NCBI RefSeq assembly: GCF_013697085.1
Contig: NZ_JACEFT010000014.1
Span: 1 to 64,000, forward strand
DNA length: 64,000 bases
Direction: 5' to 3'
Source: Billgrantia kenyensis
GTDB taxonomy: Bacteria > Pseudomonadota > Gammaproteobacteria > Pseudomonadales > Halomonadaceae
The position numbers and the translations under genes were made by a program. The notes beneath the pieces are model-generated. The model worked only from the letters and a program-made list of their open reading frames with translations, was not told where the DNA came from and made no database searches. Shown one piece after another: positions 35,616 through 43,286 of the stretch (position 1 is the stretch's first letter; every line of letters begins with the position of its first letter).

Positions 35616-35688
35616 ACCTGTGCCACAGCCAACGGCGCCGCTATCCTCGATAGCTGCGCCGTTTCGTTGAGTCCTTACACGGGCCAGA

Positions 35689-36000
35689 CTACGCCAGTTG
35701 GGCAACGAGATACCCCGATGCCACCAGCACCAGCGTGGCCAGCACCAGCCCGACGAAGGCGCCGCGCCAGGCCGGCGAGGCATCACTGAGACCTAGGTAG
35801 ACCATCAGCACCCGATGAGCCTTGAAAAAGGTGGTGGCCAGCAGCAGGCCCGCCGACCACAGCGGCAGGGCGGCCAGGCGGGCTTCTCCGCCGAGTTGGG
35901 CGGAGAGCATGGTGATCAGGGTCAGTCCCATCAGCACCGCCCAGGTGATCAGCAGCCGGCGCGTGGCGGCGTTGCGAAGGGCGTTCTGCATGGCTCCCAT
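35689..36000 (-). CDS. NorF-like / cytochrome oxidase subunit IV-family protein
   Basis: 103-aa membrane protein with three helices, resembling the COX4/prokaryotic subunit IV family; the FFKAHRVLMVYLGL segment is typical. It is directly downstream of norE (4 bp), where NorF is found in Paracoccus. Role in NO reduction is accessory or unknown. Last gene of a four-gene leftward operon. Confidence 0.7.
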   Translation of the reverse strand: MGAMQNALRNAATRRLLITWAVLMGLTLITMLSAQLGGEARLAALPLWSAGLLLATTFFKAHRVLMVYLGLSDASPAWRGAFVGLVLATLVLVASGYLVAQLA

Positions 36001-36004
36001 GGGC

Positions 36005-36595
36005 TCACCTCAGCAGGTAGATGATCGGGTAGAGCAGGATCCAGATCAGGTCGACCATGTGCCAGAAGGCAGCAGCGGTCTCCACGTTGGCGTGGGAGAT
36101 GCGCCACGCGACCAGGGCGATCAGCCCCAGGCCGAACAGCACGTGGGCGAAATGGAACCCGGTCAGCAGGTAGTAGAAGGTGAAGAAGGTGTTGGTCTCG
36201 GGCATGAGCCCTTGGCCGAGCTTGTCGGCGTACTCCACCACCTTGACCACGCAGAACACCACGCCCAGGGCGAAGGCAGCCCACAGCCACTGGCGGCAGC
36301 GTCGCACGTGCCCCGCCTTGATGGCCTGAACCGCCAGGGCAGCGAACAGACCGCTGGTCAGCAGCACCATGGTGTTGAGGCCGCCGGCCACCGGGTCGAG
36401 GAGCTGCTGGGAGGCGTCGAAGACTTCCCGCTCCCCGGCGCGCAGCCAGGCGAACAGGCCGAAGAAGGCGGCGAAGACCACCATCTCGCTGAGGATCAAC
36501 ACCCACATCAGCGGGTTGCCGGGAAGCGCCGAGAGCGGCCCCCAGCCCGGGTTGGGCAGCGGCCGCGGGTCAGATGTCGGGTAGCGGTCCGTCAC
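36005..36595 (-). CDS. norE: NorE, cytochrome oxidase subunit III-like protein
   Basis: 196-aa membrane protein with five helices of the COX3 family (NPLMWVLILSEMVVFAAFFGLF, ETNTFFTFYYLLTGFHFAHVLFG). NorE proteins accompany NO reductase and raise NO-reducing activity, though they are not subunits of the purified enzyme. Its start abuts the stop of the upstream gene at 36596. Confidence 0.85.
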   Translation of the reverse strand: MTDRYPTSDPRPLPNPGWGPLSALPGNPLMWVLILSEMVVFAAFFGLFAWLRAGEREVFDASQQLLDPVAGGLNTMVLLTSGLFAALAVQAIKAGHVRRCRQWLWAAFALGVVFCVVKVVEYADKLGQGLMPETNTFFTFYYLLTGFHFAHVLFGLGLIALVAWRISHANVETAAAFWHMVDLIWILLYPIIYLLR

Positions 36596-37156
36596 TCAGC
36601 CCTCCGCGGCGACGGGGGTTCTCTCGAACTCGGCGCGAACGGCAGGCGTCGTCAGCTTCCAGCCGGCCCAGGCGAACAGCACCACCAGCACCGTAGCTAC
36701 CATGATCAGCACGGACAGGGCGCCGATCAGGCCCGTCACCGAATCCTCGGAGCTGGCCATGTTGCCTGTATCGGCCATGAAGCCGAACGTCAGCGGGGTC
36801 AGGGCAGCACCGCCCAGTACGCCGACGAAGCCGGCCGCCATCAGGCCGAGGAAGGCCGGTCGTGCCCAGCGCCGCCGTTGCAGCAGCGCGACGGAGAGCG
36901 CCAGGGTCACGGCAGCTCCCACCATCAGCAGGCTGGCGAAGGTATTGCTGCGTTCGATCAACCAGGCCGCCCCACCGGTGAGCCCGCCGCTGCCGGCTTC
37001 CACGCCCAGTGAGGCGACCAGCGCATCGCCGGGCAGCAGCGGCAGGGTGAGCAGGGCCACTGTCAGCGTGGAGAAAGCAATGAAGCCCCAGGCGAGGCCG
37101 GTGACGGCGCTCGAGCGCGGTGACAGACTGGGATCAAGCGAAACGGCAGTGGTCAT
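36596..37156 (-). CDS. Four-helix membrane protein in norEF-like operon, unknown
   Basis: 186-aa protein with four transmembrane helices (about 19-42, 71-91, 98-120 and 140-166). I recognise no family. It is between the DUF4870-like gene (12 bp) and norE (0 bp), so it is almost certainly cotranslated with them under a DNR-type promoter. A possible NO- or oxidase-linked membrane component; function unknown. Confidence 0.7.
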   Translation of the reverse strand: MTTAVSLDPSLSPRSSAVTGLAWGFIAFSTLTVALLTLPLLPGDALVASLGVEAGSGGLTGGAAWLIERSNTFASLLMVGAAVTLALSVALLQRRRWARPAFLGLMAAGFVGVLGGAALTPLTFGFMADTGNMASSEDSVTGLIGALSVLIMVATVLVVLFAWAGWKLTTPAVRAEFERTPVAAEG

Positions 37157-37168
37157 ATCGTTTGCTCC

Positions 37169-37606
37169 TCAATCTTCCAGCGAGACCTTGGCCCCGCCGA
37201 ACAGCAGGCTGCGAGGGTCATCGATGGCACGGTCGTTCAGCAGCCGGTTGATGCCCACGCCACTGCGACCGATGGTCCAGCCCAGGCAGGCAGTGAAGAA
37301 ACCGTAGCCCAGCACCCAGGAAGCCCAGGAGGGCGCGCCGATCAAGCCCAGCAGGTACCAGGCGGCCAGCACCCCGGCACCGGCCAGGGCGCCGAGCCAG
37401 AAGGTACGGATCTGGAACTGAAGGTGACTTGCCACCCAGTCGGCGGTATTGCGCCGGCGCAGATGCGCGAGCAGTACGCCGATGGGCGCGGTCACCACCG
37501 CCATGATGCTGCCCAGGTAGAGAACGTAGATGACGGCCGCCAGGGCGCGGCCTCGCGTATCGAGCGGTGCGTCGGTTTGCGCATTGGAGTACGAGATGGT
37601 GGACAT
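37169..37606 (-). CDS. DUF4870-like membrane protein
   Basis: 145-aa protein with a short polar N-terminus and three to four helices; VIYVLYLGSIMAVVTAPIGV and the later SHLQFQIRTFW resemble DUF4870/Tic20-like proteins. First gene of the leftward norEF-like operon, directly downstream of a DNR/FNR-type promoter. GGGAGG precedes the ATG. No known activity. Confidence 0.7.
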   Translation of the reverse strand: MSTISYSNAQTDAPLDTRGRALAAVIYVLYLGSIMAVVTAPIGVLLAHLRRRNTADWVASHLQFQIRTFWLGALAGAGVLAAWYLLGLIGAPSWASWVLGYGFFTACLGWTIGRSGVGINRLLNDRAIDDPRSLLFGGAKVSLED

Positions 37607-37664
37607 CGCTCCCTCCCGTGGGTGTGTCGACAGTTAAGGGGTATTGAGAATGCTTGTTATGGCT

Positions 37665-37706
37665 ACTATGCCTTGCGCGGTGCTGGCTGACCTTGCCTTG
37701 GGTCAA
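37665..37706 (-). promoter_or_regulatory. DNR/FNR-type class II promoter of the norEF-like operon
   Basis: Minus-strand TTGAC-CCAA-GGCAA (37706-37693), one mismatch, with hexamer CATAGT (37670-37665) 22 nt downstream. Start near 37658, about 52 nt before the first ATG. Confidence 0.7.
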
Positions 37707-37782
37707 ACTCCACCTTGTTAGCAAGAAGGTTGGCAATACACATACTCCCGAGAGGCTGGAGCCGCTATCACTCCGGAGGGGG

Positions 37783-37804
37783 CCTGAACGGAACTCCGTT
37801 CAGG
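37783..37804. other. Strong hairpin upstream of hicAB
   Basis: CCTGAACGGA pairs with TCCGTTCAGG across a 2-nt centre (effectively a 9-bp stem with a 4-nt loop). It has no T-run. It separates the norEF-like promoter from the hicAB promoter, possibly as an insulator or the edge of an inserted cassette. Confidence 0.4.
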
Positions 37805-37825
37805 GGTTACCAGGGTTATGAATTC

Positions 37826-37860
37826 TTGCGGAGTCGCCTATCTGGGGTTACTATAACTCC
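37826..37860 (+). promoter_or_regulatory. hicAB promoter with HicB-operator candidate
   Basis: -35 TTGCGG (37826-37831), 17-bp spacer, -10 TACTAT (37849-37854). An inverted repeat GGGGTTA-CTA-TAACTCC (37844-37860) covers the -10, which suits autorepression by HicB. Confidence 0.6.
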
Positions 37861-37884
37861 AAAATGCACGGCAAGGAGCCGGGT

Positions 37885-38067
37885 GTGAAGAGTGCAGACC
37901 TCATCAAGGAACTGGAAGCGGATGGTTGGAGGTTGGACAGGATCAAAGGAAGCCATCATCACTTTCGCCATCCCCACAAGCCCGGCACCATTACCGTGCC
38001 TCACCCCAAGAAAGACCTGAAGAAGGGCTTGATACAGGGAATCAGGAAGCAAGCCGGCCTCAAGTGA
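37885..38067 (+). CDS. hicA: HicA-type mRNA interferase toxin
   Basis: 60-aa toxin with the double-stranded-RNA-binding-like HicA fold; the catalytic histidine lies in IKGSHHHFRHP and the C-terminal VPHPKKDLKKG is conserved. The GTG at 37885 is chosen because AAGGAG lies 6 nt upstream and family members begin K-S-x-D-L-I; an in-frame ATG at 37864 would add seven residues. hicB follows after 38 bp. Confidence 0.9.
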   Translation: MKSADLIKELEADGWRLDRIKGSHHHFRHPHKPGTITVPHPKKDLKKGLIQGIRKQAGLK

Positions 38068-38105
38068 GGCAGGTAGCCCCGGCCACCACACAGGAGCGAT
38101 ACTCC

Positions 38106-38519
38106 ATGCACTATCCCATTGCGATCGAGGTTGGTGACGAGCAACACGCTTATGGCGTGGTCGTGCCCGATCTGCCGGGCTGCTTCTCTGCTGGCGACAC
38201 TTTCGACGAGGCAATCGCCAATGCCCGTGAGGCCATAGAAGGACATCTCGAAAGCCTGGCAGAGCACGGCGACCCCATTCCCTCGGCTACCGCTATTCAG
38301 CAGCATCTGGAGAATTCCGACTTCGCCGGGTGGGTGTGGGCCGCGGTCGAGATCGACATGACCCCTTACCTGGGCAAGAGCCACAAGATCAACGTCACCC
38401 TGCCCGATCTGCTGATCAAGCGCATCGACAGCACCGTGGCGAAGCATGGCGATTACAAGAGCCGTTCCGGCTTCCTGGCCCGTGCGGCGCTGCATGAACT
38501 CGAGCGTCACGCCGACTAA
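38106..38519 (+). CDS. hicB: HicB-type antitoxin
   Basis: 137-aa antitoxin: N-terminal HicB domain with VVVPDLPGCFSAGDTFDEA (about 18-36) and C-terminal ribbon-helix-helix (INVTLPDLLIKRIDS, SRSGFLARAAL). It neutralises HicA and likely represses the pair through the inverted repeat at the promoter. Flanked by the norEF-like operon and narK, so the module looks like an insertion between nor and nar regions. Confidence 0.9.
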   Translation: MHYPIAIEVGDEQHAYGVVVPDLPGCFSAGDTFDEAIANAREAIEGHLESLAEHGDPIPSATAIQQHLENSDFAGWVWAAVEIDMTPYLGKSHKINVTLPDLLIKRIDSTVAKHGDYKSRSGFLARAALHELERHAD

Positions 38520-38547
38520 AGCTTCGCTCTGAGGAAATAAGCCTCAC

Positions 38548-38574
38548 AAAAAAAGCGGCGACCGAAGTCGCCGC
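38548..38574 (-). terminator. Rho-independent terminator of the narK unit
   Basis: On the minus strand GCGGCGAC-TTCG-GTCGCCGC (38574-38555) is followed by seven T residues (complement of 38548-38554). It lies 37 bp after the narK stop and also sits just past hicB. Confidence 0.88.
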
Positions 38575-38610
38575 CTGGGTGAGCCTTACAGGGCTCGGTT
38601 CAACCCCCCA

Positions 38611-40116
38611 TCATGTCTTGCCTTGCGCCTGGGCTTTGGCCAGTTCCTGCTCTTCGATCATGCGGTCCACCGAGGAGACGTAGTACTCCTCGTCGAACGC
38701 GCCTTCCGGTTCCTTCAGCCAGATCAGGCAGATCAGCCAGCTGAGGAAGGCGCCGCCGGCGATGATGAAGAAGAACTGGGTCGGGGTGACGAAGGTGAAG
38801 ATGGTCAGGTATACCACCGCCCCCACGTTGCCGTAGGCGCCGGCCATGCCCGAGATCTGGCCGGTGATGCGGCGCTTGATCGAGGGAATGATACCGAAGG
38901 TGGCGCCCTCCGCCCCCTGCACGAAGAAGGAAGTGAAGATGGTGATGGCAATGGCGATGATCAGCGGCCAGCTGGAGTTGAGCAGGCCCATCAGCACGAA
39001 GCCGATGCCGATGCCGAACATGTAGCTGAGCATTACGAAGCGGCGGTTGCCCATGCGGTCGGAGACCAGACCGCCCATGGGGCGTGCCACCAGGTTGATG
39101 AAGGCGAAAGACGCGGCGATCATGCCCGCGGCGGCGGCGGTCAGTCCCCAGGTCTCCTCGAAGAACATCGGCAGCATGGAAACCACCGCCAGCTCGGCGC
39201 CGAAGTTGGCGAAGTAGGTGCTGTTGAGCGCAGCCACGCTGGTGAAGGAGTACTTGTCATCCTCCGGCACGCCTTTCTTGAGGATCGGTACGTTGACCCG
39301 CAGGATCTGCACGATCTGGTAGATCACTACCGCGGCAATGACCAGATAGCAGATCAGGGCGCCGGTGGAGGAGAGGTAGCCCATGCCCTCGATGCGCCAT
39401 ACCAGGATGGCCAGACAGCCCACCAGCGGGATGGTCCAGAGGATCAGCATGATCATGTCGCGCCAGGAGCTCACCTCCATGGCGGCGGCCTTGCGCGGCT
39501 TGCGGTGCGCCTTGGCGTCGGGGCCGTCGGTGATGGCGAACCAGTAGAACACGCCGTAGGCGGCCATCACGATGGCGCTCATGCCGATGGCGTAGCGCCA
39601 GCCGTCGGGTCCGCCGAACATCGTCAGGGCGATGGTGGGCAGGGTCATGGCGGCCACGGCGGAGCCGAAGTTGCCCCAGCCGGCGTAGAAGCCCTCGGCG
39701 AAGCCGATGTCCTTGGGTTTGAACCACAGCGCGGTCATGTGGATGCCGACCACGAAGCTGGCGCCGATGGAGCTCAGTACCAGACGCGAGATCAGCAGCT
39801 GCGACATGGTGTTGCCGAAGGCGAACACCAGCGCCGGGATCGCCATAGTCACCATCAGCACAGAGAACACCCGGCGCGGGCCGAAGCGGTCCAGCGCCAT
39901 GCCGACGATGATGCGTGCCGGGATGGTCAGCGCCACGTTGACGATGGCGAACAACCGGATGTCGTCTCGGGTCAGCCAGTCGACGCTCTTGAGCATGCTC
40001 GATGCCAGGGGCGCCATGTTGAACCACACATAGAAGGTGATGAAGAACGCGATCCAGGTCAGGTGCAACGCCCTGATTTCCGGACTGCGAAACTTGAAGA
40101 CGGCGGACACTTTCAT
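38611..40116 (-). CDS. narK: NarK-family nitrate/nitrite transporter (type II-like)
   Basis: 501-aa major facilitator protein, 12 helices with a long central hydrophilic loop (about 200-290). WGNFGSAVAAMTLP and GQISGMAGAYGNVGAVVYL are nitrate-signature-like repeats, and ARPMGGLVSDRMG the MFS loop motif. NarK2-like proteins exchange nitrate for nitrite. Third gene of narK-usp-narK, which ends at the strong terminator downstream. Confidence 0.88.
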   Translation of the reverse strand: MKVSAVFKFRSPEIRALHLTWIAFFITFYVWFNMAPLASSMLKSVDWLTRDDIRLFAIVNVALTIPARIIVGMALDRFGPRRVFSVLMVTMAIPALVFAFGNTMSQLLISRLVLSSIGASFVVGIHMTALWFKPKDIGFAEGFYAGWGNFGSAVAAMTLPTIALTMFGGPDGWRYAIGMSAIVMAAYGVFYWFAITDGPDAKAHRKPRKAAAMEVSSWRDMIMLILWTIPLVGCLAILVWRIEGMGYLSSTGALICYLVIAAVVIYQIVQILRVNVPILKKGVPEDDKYSFTSVAALNSTYFANFGAELAVVSMLPMFFEETWGLTAAAAGMIAASFAFINLVARPMGGLVSDRMGNRRFVMLSYMFGIGIGFVLMGLLNSSWPLIIAIAITIFTSFFVQGAEGATFGIIPSIKRRITGQISGMAGAYGNVGAVVYLTIFTFVTPTQFFFIIAGGAFLSWLICLIWLKEPEGAFDEEYYVSSVDRMIEEQELAKAQAQGKT

Positions 40117-40170
40117 GGTCGTATCATCCTGAAGTGAAAGCGAAATTGGCCACTTATGACGGGGTGGCCG

Positions 40171-40629
40171 TCATGGGCTCGGCAGGATCAAGAGCGGACA
40201 TTCGACGCGTCGGGCCAGGAAAGAGCTGACCTTGCCGAAGGTCATGTAGTCGAGTTCGTCGACGAAATAGCTCAACGACTGGGCAATGATGCCGCCGTCG
40301 GGCTTGCTGCTGTGACGGGCGATGACCAGCAAGTCCGGTTCGTGCTTCTTGGTGGCTTGCAGCAGCATCTTGCGAGCGTCGCCTTCGGCCAGGACCCAGT
40401 CGACATCGAAGCCTTCCTGAAGCGCGAAATCGGCGCCCTCCATGAGGGCGGCCTTCATCTCCTCGTAGCCCTGCTGGAACAGCTCCTCGTTGGCATCGGT
40501 GGAGTCACCGGGGTTTTCCGCCACCCCGACCAGGATCAGTGTGGGGGCATTGCAGCGAAACAGGCTGACGGACTGTGCCAAAGCCAGCTTGGCGTTGCGT
40601 GAGCCGTCATAGGCGATCATGATTTTCAT
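40171..40629 (-). CDS. Universal stress protein (UspA family)
   Basis: 152-aa single Usp domain: MKIMIAYDGSRNAKLAL start and the nucleotide-binding-like GxxxxFLARRVECPLLIL tail, in which the usual G-S-V-S is altered. It lies between two narK genes on the same strand, 69 bp after the first. Usp genes are often induced by anoxia through ANR. Likely a cytoplasmic survival factor during anaerobiosis. Confidence 0.88.
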   Translation of the reverse strand: MKIMIAYDGSRNAKLALAQSVSLFRCNAPTLILVGVAENPGDSTDANEELFQQGYEEMKAALMEGADFALQEGFDVDWVLAEGDARKMLLQATKKHEPDLLVIARHSSKPDGGIIAQSLSYFVDELDYMTFGKVSSFLARRVECPLLILPSP

Positions 40630-40698
40630 GGATTCCCTCCCTTGAAGGGCAGGTTGGGGCCGTACCCCTGGGATGTTCCCGGGGCACGGCTGACGGCG

Positions 40699-42330
40699 TC
40701 AGGGATTTTTGACGTAGGCGTTGGGGCGCAGGTAGAACCACCAGTTGATCACCAGGCACAGCGCGTAGAAGATCGCGAAGCCGTACATGGCGAGCTCGGG
40801 GGTGCCGGCACGGATCTGGCCACCCATCACCACCGGGGCGATGAAGGCGCCGTAGGCGGCCACGGCGGAGGTCCAGCCCAGTACCGGGCCCTTCTGCTGG
40901 GCGTCGAAGATCACGCCGATGCTGCGGAAGGTGGAGCCGTTGCCGATGCCGCTGGCGGCGAACAGGATCACGAACAGCAGCATGAACAGGGCAAAGTAGC
41001 TGTTGGGATCGGAGGAGTTGTAGGCCAGCATCATCACGTAGCCGGTCACCGCCGAGGCCACCACCATGATCACCGAGATCACCTGGGTGACGATGGAGCC
41101 GCCCACCTTGTCGGAGACCCAGCCACCGAAGGGGCGGATCAGGGCGCCGACGAAGGGCCCGATCCAGGCCCAGGTCAGGGCGCTGGGGGCATCGGGGTTG
41201 ACCACGCGGGTGACACTACCGTCCGCGGCCACTTCCATCATGTTGCCGAAGATGACGTTGATCGACAGCGGCAGTGCCGCCGAGAAGCCGATGAACGAGC
41301 CGAAGGTCAGGATGTAGAGCACCGTCATCGACCAGGTGTGCTTGTTCGAGAAGATGGCGAACTGCTTCTGGATGTTGGGCTTGATCTCGCCGGGGATCAG
41401 GCGCATCAGGGCCAGGGTCAGCAGGATGGTCACCGGCAGGGCCACCCACATGCCCAGCCACTGCAGGGTGACGATGCCCACCACGGTGGCCACGATGCCC
41501 ACGCCGTAGAGGCCGAGGATCTTTCCGAAGGCCTGCGCCGGCGTGCCCGGGTTGGGCGTGATCGGGCGCAGGTTGTTCATGCCGAACCAGCCGAGGAAGG
41601 CCAGCGGCACCAGGAACACCAGCCAGATGAAGCCGGCATTCTGGATCCAGGTTTCGGTGCCGGCATCGATGCGGCCAATCAGAGTGCCGCTGGAGCTCTG
41701 CAGCTCCATGGAGCTGCCGGCCAAGGCGCCGAAGAGTCCCACGGTCATCACCAGCGGAATCAGGATCTGCATGGAGGTGACGCCGAAGTTGCCCAGGCCG
41801 GCGTTCATGCCCAGGGCGTAGCCCTGCTTCTTCTTGGGGAAGAAGGTCGAGATGTTGCTCATCGAGGCGGCGAAGTTACCGCCGCCGATGCCCGAGAGCA
41901 GCGCCAGGACCTGGAACACCCAGAACGGTGTGTCGGGGTTCATCAGCGCGACCCCGGTGCCGAAGGCGGGAATCATCAGCAGCGCGGTGGTGAGGAATAC
42001 CGTGTTGCGTCCCCCGGCGATACGGATCATGAACGAGGCGGGAATGCGCAGGGTGGCCCCGGAAAGGCCAGCTATCGCGGTCAGCATGAACAGCTGATCG
42101 ACGCTGAAGGGAAAGCCCAGGTTCTGCATCTGGGTGGTGATCATGCCCCACATCATCCACACCGCGAAGCCCATCAGCAGGCTGGGGATGGAGATCCACA
42201 GGTTGCGGGAGGCGACCTTCTTGCCCTCCTGCTCCCAGAACTGTTCGTTTTCGATATCCCAGTGCTCGATGTCGGCATTCTTAGGCTTGCCGGCACCGAG
42301 CTTGCCGATATCGGCGCTCGATTTAGCCAT
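40699..42330 (-). CDS. narK: NarK-family nitrate/nitrite transporter with N-terminal extension
   Basis: 543-aa major facilitator protein with the two nitrate signatures: GGGNFAASMSNISTFFPKKK near residue 170 and GIGNGSTFRSIGVIF near 465. About 55 polar residues precede the first helix. AAGGGGAAA precedes the ATG at 42330; the frame opens to 42390. First gene of the leftward unit. Upstream lie an FNR-type box and paired NarL heptamers. Whether it is a symporter or an antiporter cannot be decided by eye. Confidence 0.88.
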   Translation of the reverse strand: MAKSSADIGKLGAGKPKNADIEHWDIENEQFWEQEGKKVASRNLWISIPSLLMGFAVWMMWGMITTQMQNLGFPFSVDQLFMLTAIAGLSGATLRIPASFMIRIAGGRNTVFLTTALLMIPAFGTGVALMNPDTPFWVFQVLALLSGIGGGNFAASMSNISTFFPKKKQGYALGMNAGLGNFGVTSMQILIPLVMTVGLFGALAGSSMELQSSSGTLIGRIDAGTETWIQNAGFIWLVFLVPLAFLGWFGMNNLRPITPNPGTPAQAFGKILGLYGVGIVATVVGIVTLQWLGMWVALPVTILLTLALMRLIPGEIKPNIQKQFAIFSNKHTWSMTVLYILTFGSFIGFSAALPLSINVIFGNMMEVAADGSVTRVVNPDAPSALTWAWIGPFVGALIRPFGGWVSDKVGGSIVTQVISVIMVVASAVTGYVMMLAYNSSDPNSYFALFMLLFVILFAASGIGNGSTFRSIGVIFDAQQKGPVLGWTSAVAAYGAFIAPVVMGGQIRAGTPELAMYGFAIFYALCLVINWWFYLRPNAYVKNP

Positions 42331-42376
42331 GACGTTTCCCCTTGAGTTTCCGCTGACCCCGCTTGCGACATCCGTC

Positions 42377-42390
42377 CTGACCGGGATCAA
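42377..42390 (-). promoter_or_regulatory. FNR/ANR-type box upstream of narK
   Basis: Minus-strand TTGAT-CCCG-GTCAG has one mismatch. Class II geometry would put the start only about 12 nt before the ATG and finds no -10, so the working promoter may lie elsewhere. Lower confidence than the other boxes. Confidence 0.45.
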
Positions 42391-42468
42391 TTCAGGTTCG
42401 GTTGAGGCAAAGATACGCCTCGTGAAAGTGCCGCGAAACCGGATGAAAAAGCTGGAAAATCAGGGAAA

Positions 42469-42493
42469 TACCCCTTGAGAGGTAGCAGGGGTA
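42469..42493. promoter_or_regulatory. Paired NarL heptamers upstream of narK
   Basis: TACCCCT (42469-42475) and AGGGGTA (42487-42493) each match the NarL heptamer TACYYMT and form an inverted pair with 11 bp between, wider than the classic 7-2-7. They sit about 98 bp upstream of the FNR-type box, a layout similar to E. coli narK. Confidence 0.6.
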
Positions 42494-42542
42494 TTAAGCT
42501 AAGTCATTGTTTTTTCGACAAGGGGGACAGGCGCGAGGCAAG

Positions 42543-42563
42543 AAAAAAGCGCCTTGCCGGCGC
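42543..42563 (-). terminator. Rho-independent terminator of narXL
   Basis: Minus-strand GCGCC-GGCAA-GGCGC (42563-42549) followed by six T residues (complement of 42543-42548), 50 bp past the narL stop. Confidence 0.8.
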
Positions 42564-42612
42564 CTGGAAGTCTTTGGAGGTATCCACACAGAATCGGCTT
42601 CCCTATCCCCGT

Positions 42613-43281
42613 CTATCTGCCGTCGATTCCTTCTTGCACGGCCCAAACCGCGGCCTCCACCCGCGAGCGCAGATTGAGCTTCTTCAGCAGGTGCTTCACG
42701 TGCACCTTCACCGTGCCCTCGGAGATGTCGAGCTTGCGGGCAATCAGCTTGTTCGAGAGACCGGCGGCCAGCTCGCGCAGGATCTCGCGCTCGCGCTGGG
42801 TCAGGCTGTGGATATCCGGCGTGGCCGGTGCCGTGCGCTGGTTGCGCAGCGCCTCGGCCAGTAGCGCTGTGAGGCTCTCGCTCACCACCATGCGTCCCAG
42901 TGCCGCCTGGCGCAGCTGACGCACCATCTCCTCGGGCTCCATGTCCTTGAGCAGGTAGCCGTCGGCACCGCCGCGCAGCGCTGCCACCAGGTCTTCCTCG
43001 TTGTCGGAGACGGTGAACATCACGATACGTCCGGCGAAGCCCGACTCGCGCAGTGCCTTCAACGTCTGGATACCGTCCATGCCAGGCATGTTGAGGTCGA
43101 GCAGGATCATGTCGGGGTCGAGCTCGGCGGCCAGGCGTACACCTTGCTGTGGCTCGCCGGTATCGCCGACCAGCTCGAGGTCGTCCTCCAGCTCGAGCAG
43201 TTGGGCCACGCCGCGGCGCAAGAGCGGGTGGTCGTCGATGATCAGGATACTGGCGGGGGTCTCGCTCACTGACTGGCCCAT
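42613..43281 (-). CDS. narL: Nitrate/nitrite response regulator NarL
   Basis: 222-aa two-component regulator. The receiver domain (1-125) has the phospho-acceptor Asp in [13 protein letters not shown] and the switch lysine in GYLLKDM. The C-terminal LuxR-type helix-turn-helix (about 155-215) has [15 protein letters not shown] and [17 protein letters not shown]. Five bp after narX. Expected targets here include narK and possibly narG. Confidence 0.95.
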   Translation of the reverse strand: MGQSVSETPASILIIDDHPLLRRGVAQLLELEDDLELVGDTGEPQQGVRLAAELDPDMILLDLNMPGMDGIQTLKALRESGFAGRIVMFTVSDNEEDLVAALRGGADGYLLKDMEPEEMVRQLRQAALGRMVVSESLTALLAEALRNQRTAPATPDIHSLTQREREILRELAAGLSNKLIARKLDISEGTVKVHVKHLLKKLNLRSRVEAAVWAVQEGIDGR

Positions 43282-43286
43282 GGGTC

